NCBI GenBank assembly: GCA_021162265.1
Contig: JAGGZA010000038.1
Span: 1-19,427 of the forward strand
DNA: 19,427 nt
Reading direction: 5' to 3'
Origin: Candidatus Aerophobota bacterium
GTDB taxonomy: Bacteria; Aerophobota; Aerophobia; Aerophobales; B3-G15
Shown: positions 8,477 through 14,126 of the stretch, piece after piece
Position numbering within the stretch: position 1 is the first letter of the stretch
How the letters are laid out: every line of letters begins with the position of its first letter
The notes under the pieces: generated by a model
Database searches by the model: none
What the model saw: only the letters and a program-made list of their open reading frames with translations
What the model was told of the DNA's origin: nothing
Program-made: the position numbers and the translations under genes

Positions 8477-8539
8477 TTTTTTAGAACAATACCCATTGTC
8501 TGTCTTTAAAGTCTTTATTAAACTTAAGAAGGTAATAAA

Positions 8540-9172
8540 ATGAAAAGTAAAATATCCCTGATAATTTTAATCGCAGTTATTACAGCCTTAATCTCTCTCC
8601 CGCTTTCAGGTCTTTGTAAACAAACCTCAAAAGCAGAAAAAAAAGTGGTTATGATTATAGCTCATAAGAACTTCAGGGATGAGGAACTTGAAATACCAAA
8701 AAATATAATGGAAAATAAGGGAATAAAGGTAATAGTGGCCTCTTCCTCCAGGGATTATGCTACTGGTATGCTTGGGGCGACTGTCAAACCTGATATATTA
8801 ATTAATGAAATAAAAGTGAAAGATTATGACGCTATAATCTTCGTTGGTGGGTCAGGTGCAAGTTGTTACTGGAATGACCCCACCGCTCATCTAATAGCTC
8901 AAGAAGCTGTAAAAAAAGGGAAAATTCTATGTGCTATATGCATTGCCCCGGTCACTTTAGCCAACGCTGGGGTTTTAAAGGGGAAAAGGGCTACTGTATG
9001 GCCAGCAGTTAAGAATAAGTTGAGGGCAAAGGGTGCTATATACACAGGAAAAAACCTTGAGGTAGATGATGGAATAATAACTGCCAGTGGTCCTCAAGCA
9101 GCACAGGAATTTGGTAAAGCTATAGTTAATGCCCTCTTTCCACAAAATAATTCTCAAAACAAAAAAATGTAA
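8540..9172 (+). CDS. DJ-1/PfpI family protein with N-terminal signal sequence
   Basis: A DJ-1/PfpI superfamily protein (ThiJ, PfpI, YajL, Hsp31 relatives); members include deglycases or chaperones and cysteine hydrolases, so the activity is open. Residues 5-25 are a hydrophobic signal, and the mature domain starts near VVMIIAH at 36-42. The conserved acid is E49 in FRDEELEIP and the nucleophile-elbow cysteine is C134 in AICIAP; the histidine that follows this cysteine in PfpI proteases (ICHGP) is absent, as in many DJ-1-type members. C26 follows a poor lipobox (SGL), so lipidation is doubtful. It begins at an ATG behind AAGAAGGT. Export is unusual for the family and is the main point of interest. 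It is flanked by two nitroreductase genes. Confidence 0.88.
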   Translation: MKSKISLIILIAVITALISLPLSGLCKQTSKAEKKVVMIIAHKNFRDEELEIPKNIMENKGIKVIVASSSRDYATGMLGATVKPDILINEIKVKDYDAIIFVGGSGASCYWNDPTAHLIAQEAVKKGKILCAICIAPVTLANAGVLKGKRATVWPAVKNKLRAKGAIYTGKNLEVDDGIITASGPQAAQEFGKAIVNALFPQNNSQNKKM

Positions 9173-9186
9173 ACTAATACGTTGTA

Positions 9187-9215
9187 TTGACAGGAAGAGT
9201 AGCTACTTCTAAAAT
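9187..9215 (+). promoter_or_regulatory. Strong sigma70-type promoter with palindromic spacer, before the second nitroreductase
   Basis: TTGACA (9187-9192), a 17-base spacer and TAAAAT (9210-9215), near consensus. The spacer holds a perfect 10-bp palindrome, AGTAGCTACT at 9198-9207, well placed for a repressor or activator. Transcription should start near 9222, 30 bases before the ATG. Confidence 0.62.
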
Positions 9216-9251
9216 ACAAAGAAAAAGTCAAAATGAGAGAAGGAGGCAAAG

Positions 9252-9764
9252 ATGGATGTGATGGAAGCTATTGAAAAAAGAAGAAGTGTAAGGTCTTACC
9301 AGAATAAACCTGTTTCTGAAGAAAAATTAAAAAAAATTTTAGAGGCAGCTCGCCTTGCCCCCTCGGCTAAAAACTTACAATCCTACAAATTCATTGTAGT
9401 AAAAGACCAAAAGTTAAGAGATAAACTAATGGAAGCCGCTGCCAATCAATCATTTGTGGGAGAGGCTCCAGTGGTAATTGTTGGTGTATCGCTTAACCCG
9501 GATTATGTAATGACCTGTAAAATCCCTGCTTACCCTATAGATGTTGCCATAGCTCTTGATCACATCACTCTTGCAGCTACAGAAGAAGGACTTGGAACCT
9601 GCTGGGTTGGTAAATTTTACCAGGACAAGGTCAAGGAGATTTTAAATATTCCTGAAAAATATAAAGTGGTAGCCTTACTTGCCTTAGGGTATCCTGCTGA
9701 TAGTCCTGATATAAAATACAGAAAACCCTTGAAAGAACTGGTGTGCTATGATACTTTCAGTTAA
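9252..9764 (+). CDS. Nitroreductase family FMN oxidoreductase (second paralogue)
   Basis: A 170-residue FMN oxidoreductase with the same layout as the product of 7841-8344: KRRSVRSY at 9-16, RLAPSAKNLQSY at 34-45, an AATEEGLGTCWVG motif around 117-129, and a closing LGYPADSP and RKPLKELV. It is clearly a paralogue, but diverged enough that substrates may differ; the segment after the first third lacks the tryptophan-rich stretch of its sister. It has an excellent AGAAGGAGG ribosome site and its own promoter at 9187-9215. The K+ channel gene follows after 52 bases and may be read from the same transcript. Confidence 0.93.
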   Translation: MDVMEAIEKRRSVRSYQNKPVSEEKLKKILEAARLAPSAKNLQSYKFIVVKDQKLRDKLMEAAANQSFVGEAPVVIVGVSLNPDYVMTCKIPAYPIDVAIALDHITLAATEEGLGTCWVGKFYQDKVKEILNIPEKYKVVALLALGYPADSPDIKYRKPLKELVCYDTFS

Positions 9765-9816
9765 ATTAGACTTACTTTTAAAAACATTCAGAATTAGAAG
9801 ATGATGGAAAGAACGT

Positions 9817-10833
9817 ATGAAGATCTCCCTCTCTGGAAAACTCTTTGTTGCCTTAGTAATAGTTGGTATTATATTCTTTATAGGAACTACAGGTTATGTT
9901 TACATAGAAAAATGGTCTGTATTTGATTCTCTTTATATGACGGCTATAACGCTGACCTCTGTGGGATACCAGGAAGTTCACCCCTTATCACGGAGTGGAA
10001 GGGCTTTCACTATCTTTCTTGTAATATGTGGATATGGAATGCTGGCAATTATGGTTGGACTGGTTAGTACCTTCGTCATAGAAACAGAATTTACGGAAAT
10101 AAGAAAACTCAAAAAGATGGAAAAAAAGCTTAACAAACTGGAAAACCATTATATAATTTGTGGTGGAGGAAAAATAGGAGAGAGAATTGCAGAAGAGTTT
10201 ATCAAGGCAAAAATACCCTTTGCGTTAATAGAGAAAAATGAAGAAAGAGTAAATTTACTTGTTGAAAAATATCAGAATATTATTTGTATAAAAGGCGATG
10301 CTACAGATGAGAGCGTTTTAAAAAAAGCAAAGGTGGAAAAAGCGAAAGGGCTCTTAAGCACTCTTCCCTCAGATGCTGACAATTTGTTTGTCGTAATTTC
10401 TGCAAGAGCAATTAATCCCAAATTAAGAACAATTTCTCGAGCAGCTGAGGAAGAAACCCAGAGAAAACTCGTTGCAGCAGGAGCAGATGCGGTAATCCTG
10501 CCTAACCTTACAGGAGCTTTAAGAATGGTCTCTTTAGCTATCCGTCCAAATGTGGTATCCTTTCTTGACGTTATGACTGGAACAGGCGAGGTTACTCTCA
10601 ACCTGGAAGAAGTAGAAATACCCCCTTACTCAACATTAACAGAAAAAACTCTGGGAGAGGCTAAAATTCCTAAAAAAACGGGATTAATAGTCATCGCCAT
10701 CAGGAAAAAAAGTACCGGAACTTTTAAGTTTAATCCTCTGTCCATAGAGAAATTAGAGCCTAAGGATATACTCATAGTCCTTGGAAATAACGAACAGATA
10801 AAAAAACTCAAAGAATACGTAAAGGAGAAGTAA
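9817..10833 (+). CDS. Two-TM potassium channel with RCK (TrkA-N/TrkA-C) domains
   Basis: A K+ channel subunit of the MthK/Kch type, expected to form a tetramer in the inner membrane gated by cytosolic RCK domains. Layout: TM1 at about 8-30, pore helix 33-45, selectivity filter region TSVGYQEV at 47-54, TM2 about 62-88, then an RCK Rossmann fold starting HYIICGGGKIGERI at 111-124 and a TrkA-C-like domain over roughly the last 85 residues. The filter departs from canonical TVGYGD: the last glycine is Q52 and the aspartate is E53. A TVGxxEVHPLS-type pore is, to my recollection, found in a bacterial subfamily, so this need not mean loss of function. The ATG at 9817 has a modest GGAAAG ribosome site. 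The UroD-like gene follows after 30 bases. Confidence 0.9.
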   Translation: MKISLSGKLFVALVIVGIIFFIGTTGYVYIEKWSVFDSLYMTAITLTSVGYQEVHPLSRSGRAFTIFLVICGYGMLAIMVGLVSTFVIETEFTEIRKLKKMEKKLNKLENHYIICGGGKIGERIAEEFIKAKIPFALIEKNEERVNLLVEKYQNIICIKGDATDESVLKKAKVEKAKGLLSTLPSDADNLFVVISARAINPKLRTISRAAEEETQRKLVAAGADAVILPNLTGALRMVSLAIRPNVVSFLDVMTGTGEVTLNLEEVEIPPYSTLTEKTLGEAKIPKKTGLIVIAIRKKSTGTFKFNPLSIEKLEPKDILIVLGNNEQIKKLKEYVKEK

Positions 10834-10840
10834 TAAAAAA

Positions 10841-10864
10841 TGGCCTGAAAAGGGAGACAGGCTA
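10841..10864 (+). promoter_or_regulatory. Hairpin presenting the ribosome binding site of the UroD-like gene
   Basis: TGGCCTG (10841-10847) can pair with CAGGCTA (10858-10864), counting one G-U pair. The 10-base loop holds the ribosome site GGGAGA, and the stem base takes in the A of the ATG at 10864. This could tune initiation, or simply couple it to the channel gene ending just upstream. The structure is seen in the sequence; a regulatory role is inferred. Confidence 0.35.
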
Positions 10865-12003
10865 TGATGAAACCAAGAGAAAGAATTATAAGAACCCTGG
10901 AACATAAAGAACCGGACAGGGTTCCTATAGATATGGGGAGTTCTGTAACCTCTATTCATCTTGAAGCTTACATAAGATTAAAAAAATACCTTGGCATAAA
11001 TAAAGCCAAACCCCGTATCCTTGATATCATGCAACAAATAGTAAAGATAGATGAACCTGTTTTACAAAGGTTTTCTGTGGATACAAGACATCTTCATCTC
11101 AAACCTGTTACAGGATGGAAACTTCTCCCGAATGGCGATTATGTTGATGAGTGGGGAATAAAATACAAAAAGCCAGAAAACAGCCATTATTATGACATGT
11201 ATGAACATCCTCTGGCAAATGCTACCCTGGAAGACCTTGACAAATACAACTGGCCGGACCCGGATGATCCACGAAGAGTAGAAGGCTTAAAGGAGGAAGC
11301 AGAAAGTATATACAACAATACTGACTATGCCATAGTCCTGAGTGGATTCAGCGAATGCCTGTTTGGACTTCCTTCCTGGCTAAGAGGACATGCTCAATTT
11401 TATATGGACCTTTTAATTGATAAAAAATTTGCTACCGCTCTTCTGGATAGACTTCTTGAATACGAAATAAGATTGGCGAGGAATGCTTTTAAGGCAGCAG
11501 GAAAGTATATCCAAATAGTAAGAGTATCTGATGATCTCGGGACAGAACAGGGACCTATTATTTCTCCGTCACTTTACAGAGAAATAATTAAACCAAGGCA
11601 GAAAAAACTTTATCAGTTTATAAAGGAACATTCAGGCGCAAAACTTCTCCTGCATTCCTGCGGCTCCGTATATGAGCTAATTCCTGACTTCATAGAAATT
11701 GGGGTAGATGCCCTGAATCCTATCCAGGTTAGTGCCAGGAATATGGATACTAAAAAGCTAAAACAGGAATTTGGAGATAAAATTACCTTCTGGGGAGGAG
11801 GATGCGATACTCAGAAAGTCCTACCTTTTGGAACGATAGATGAAGTGAAACAAGAAGTTAAAAAAAGAATAAAAGACCTTGCTCCCGGAGGAGGTTTTGT
11901 TTTCACACCTGTACATAATATTCAGTATGATGTTTCTCCAGAAAAAATCTGTGCACTATATGACACCGCTCTACAATTTGGCAAATACCCTATATCTCTT
12001 TAA
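10864..12003 (+). CDS. Uroporphyrinogen decarboxylase superfamily protein (methyltransferase-like, not HemE)
   Basis: A TIM-barrel protein of the UroD/MtaA/CmuA superfamily, 379 residues. It opens with the family's KPRERIIRTLEHKEPDRVPID. The zinc-type motif HSCG at 264-267 (H264, C266) is characteristic of the cobamide methyltransferase branch and absent from true HemE. C314 in GGGCDTQ is a possible third ligand; the cysteine usual near the C terminus of MtaA-type enzymes is replaced by PVHNIQ (H351), as I recall in a large uncharacterised subfamily. No corrinoid protein or activation gene is adjacent, so methyl transfer is only suggested. It may start at either of two tandem ATGs (10864 or 10867), whose ribosome site sits in a hairpin loop. 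It converges on the barrel gene with 12 bases between the stops. Confidence 0.85.
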   Translation: MMKPRERIIRTLEHKEPDRVPIDMGSSVTSIHLEAYIRLKKYLGINKAKPRILDIMQQIVKIDEPVLQRFSVDTRHLHLKPVTGWKLLPNGDYVDEWGIKYKKPENSHYYDMYEHPLANATLEDLDKYNWPDPDDPRRVEGLKEEAESIYNNTDYAIVLSGFSECLFGLPSWLRGHAQFYMDLLIDKKFATALLDRLLEYEIRLARNAFKAAGKYIQIVRVSDDLGTEQGPIISPSLYREIIKPRQKKLYQFIKEHSGAKLLLHSCGSVYELIPDFIEIGVDALNPIQVSARNMDTKKLKQEFGDKITFWGGGCDTQKVLPFGTIDEVKQEVKKRIKDLAPGGGFVFTPVHNIQYDVSPEKICALYDTALQFGKYPISL

Positions 12004-12019
12004 CTTATTTAAAAGTTAA
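12000..12019. terminator. AT-rich inverted repeat between convergent genes (possible weak bidirectional terminator)
   Basis: TTAACTT (12000-12006) and AAGTTAA (12013-12019) form a 7-bp stem with a 6-base loop. The arms contain the stop codons of both convergent genes (TAA 12001-12003 on plus, TAA 12018-12016 on minus). With only one G-C pair it would be a weak terminator, but it is the only candidate here. Confidence 0.3.
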
Positions 12020-13284
12020 CTAAAACTGTAACTTATATCACACCATATAAAATCCTCGTTATCCATTGTTCCAAATTGGGTTCCAGGTTTTCCTTCAAAA
12101 ATCATAGCTCCAGCTCCAAAATCAAATCCCTTCCCAACTTCATAGGACAGCTGTGGTGAAAGCATATAATCCTCCAGGGTTAAGTTGTAGGTTCCCAGAA
12201 ACTCGAGTTTAAGCCTATCATACCAGGTTTTATAGGTGAGATGAGTAGTTAGTGAGTTTTGCCATTCTCTTTGTTCGCCATAGAGAAAAGAGAACTGTTC
12301 TGCAAGTTCTGGAGGAATACCAGCGTATTGATCTGGAGATTTAAAGTTAAATATTTTCTTACCGCTGAATTGAACAATAATATCAAGATTATCTGTTAAG
12401 GAATAACCAACCTCAAGGAGATATTTAAGGTATGGATTTTTTATATAAATGGAACTGCCGGAGGTATCCTCCGTTTGAAAGTAAGCAGCTTCTCCTTTTA
12501 TATCAGTTTCACCAATCCCTGTGGCAAAACTGGTACCATATATACTAACCCTATGGTGAACAGGAACAAGAGTAATAAAAGGAAAGGCCGATAAATCTAT
12601 ATTATAATCAGGAAAACTGTCCCAGGTATAAAGGTAACTTAGGGAAAAATCAACCTTACTGCCAAATTTATCAATTTTTAATCCATAACTTGTATTTTTT
12701 AACTCACTCTGAGGATATTTTTCTTCTCCTATGGCAACACCTGTAGGCAAAGTAAAAGAGGGAAGCTTGCTAAAGGTAATATCGGGTATCCATACCCCTT
12801 CAAAAGCAAGGTCGTATCCTCTAAAGTAATCTACTTTGATAGCGCCAACAGCAATTCTTTGCTGCTCTGGATCAGGCTTTATCCGACTAAGATCCCATGG
12901 ATTTATATTATTTGTTGGAGTATCCACTCCTGTTGTTTTTCCCCAAAATATATACTGCTTTCCTATACGGATATCACTGTTTTGAGTGTAAATATCAAGA
13001 TAGGCTTCATCCAGAGATAGACTATTTCTGGAAGACTTTCCCAGCAGGTCATCAGCATATAATTTGTAAGAGAAAAAGCCCTTTCCAGAATCGTAAAGAG
13101 AAAACGATGTTTCCAGATTTATCTCCATATCCATCCTCTCCTTATCCTGTAGACCTTGTGTGAAATAATATCCTGTGGTTTTCACATAACCCTTTGTTCC
13201 TGCCATACAGAAGGTAAAGGAAAAACCAGGAAACCCTGCTATCATTAAAACAAAAATAAATGGGAAAAATTTGCGAGATATCAT
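12016..13284 (-). CDS. Outer membrane beta-barrel protein, DUF1302-like
   Basis: A 422-residue predicted outer membrane barrel. Residues 5-28 are a signal sequence; the rest is alternating short amphipathic strands rich in Tyr, Phe, Gly and Ser and ends SYSFS. The IGKQYIFWG (107-115) followed by INPWDLS (127-133) matches the IGxQ-WG-NPxD pattern I associate with DUF1302 proteins, which are often encoded beside RND transporters and DUF1329 or LolA-like genes. It is the third gene of that kind of operon here, starting two bases after the LolA-like stop with GGAGAG and AAGG for ribosome binding. Its likely job is to receive or pass a lipophilic substrate at the outer membrane. The barrel prediction is strong and the subfamily fairly likely; the substrate is unknown. 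Confidence 0.8.
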   Translation of the reverse strand: MISRKFFPFIFVLMIAGFPGFSFTFCMAGTKGYVKTTGYYFTQGLQDKERMDMEINLETSFSLYDSGKGFFSYKLYADDLLGKSSRNSLSLDEAYLDIYTQNSDIRIGKQYIFWGKTTGVDTPTNNINPWDLSRIKPDPEQQRIAVGAIKVDYFRGYDLAFEGVWIPDITFSKLPSFTLPTGVAIGEEKYPQSELKNTSYGLKIDKFGSKVDFSLSYLYTWDSFPDYNIDLSAFPFITLVPVHHRVSIYGTSFATGIGETDIKGEAAYFQTEDTSGSSIYIKNPYLKYLLEVGYSLTDNLDIIVQFSGKKIFNFKSPDQYAGIPPELAEQFSFLYGEQREWQNSLTTHLTYKTWYDRLKLEFLGTYNLTLEDYMLSPQLSYEVGKGFDFGAGAMIFEGKPGTQFGTMDNEDFIWCDISYSFS

Positions 13285-13286
13285 CC

Positions 13287-14087
13287 TTACTCTCCTCTCA
13301 TTAAATATCTTGGAGTAAAGTAAAGACTGGGTATTTTAACATTCACTTTCATCCCTTCAAAAATGAGCTCTGTTGTATGCCCTGTTTGAACATTCTTCAT
13401 CACCATTTTCTGAGCTATCCAGTATTTACCTGAGAATAATTTATATTCTTTTAAAGTTAAAATTTTTAAAAGATTCCCAAGCTCATCATAAAACTCTACC
13501 TTGTGCACGAGGAAATTTTTGGAATCAATCCAGGAAATCTTTTTCGAGTAGCCTGTTTCTTTTTTCACCTTTTCTGTCGCAGGGGTAGACTCAACAACAT
13601 AGCACAACATCCCCTCGTATTTTTCTTCCTTAAGCAGTTTATATTTCCACTCATCAATATTTATAGATTCCATATCCTTGTAAGAAAAATCAGAACCCAT
13701 AAAACTTCCCTTTTTCTTACCTGCTTCTATCCTCATCACTTTATGTAAGACCGGAAGATATAGATACTGAAGGTCAGAACCCTCTGGTTGCTCCAGCGTG
13801 AGAAAACTGGTACCCGCAACATCAGCTGGCTTGATAAATTTAACATATCTTTTTTCAAGGTCATTTTTTATTTTAGAATAAGATTGTAAAGTCCTCTCTC
13901 TCACACTACCAGTTTTTGATATAAGCCTCATCACAAGTTTTCCCTCGCTTCCTTCGGGCTCAGGGTTAGCATCCATCTTCTCCATAATTTCTCTACCTGT
14001 AAGAGAGAAGGAAGCTCCTGCAAAAAAACTCAAAGAAAAAACTCCTACAACCACTCCTGCAATTAAAATTTTCAAACTTTTTCTCAT
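13287..14087 (-). CDS. LolA-like outer membrane lipoprotein-sorting protein (COG2834 type)
   Basis: A periplasmic protein of the LolA/LolB-like fold, 266 residues, with a signal sequence at 5-28. It has the features of the group often linked to RND genes: GREIMEKMDA at 31-40, a KFIKPADVAGTSFL segment at 83-96, YLYLP at 108-112 and FMGSDFSYKDM at 129-139. This fold binds acyl chains in an open barrel, so the protein is a candidate carrier between the RND protein and the barrel. The frame can also start at a GTG one codon upstream (14090); the ATG at 14085-14087 is preferred because GGGAGG then lies 7 bases away. The gene follows the RND gene after about 40 bases. True LolA would normally not sit in such an operon, so general lipoprotein sorting is less likely. 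Confidence 0.85.
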   Translation of the reverse strand: MRKSLKILIAGVVVGVFSLSFFAGASFSLTGREIMEKMDANPEPEGSEGKLVMRLISKTGSVRERTLQSYSKIKNDLEKRYVKFIKPADVAGTSFLTLEQPEGSDLQYLYLPVLHKVMRIEAGKKKGSFMGSDFSYKDMESINIDEWKYKLLKEEKYEGMLCYVVESTPATEKVKKETGYSKKISWIDSKNFLVHKVEFYDELGNLLKILTLKEYKLFSGKYWIAQKMVMKNVQTGHTTELIFEGMKVNVKIPSLYFTPRYLMRGE

Positions 14088-14126
14088 CACTAACCTCCCT
14101 GAAATTGAAGATAACTAAAAATTAAT

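Noticed and set aside
8484..8500. Small inverted repeat ACAAT-N4-ATTGT near the DJ-1 transcription start
   Set aside because: Five-base arms are too short to separate from chance; mentioned only with the promoter.
10272..10959. Minus-strand frames within the K+ channel and UroD genes
   Set aside because: They are shadows of two well-supported plus-strand genes and lack recognisable domains.
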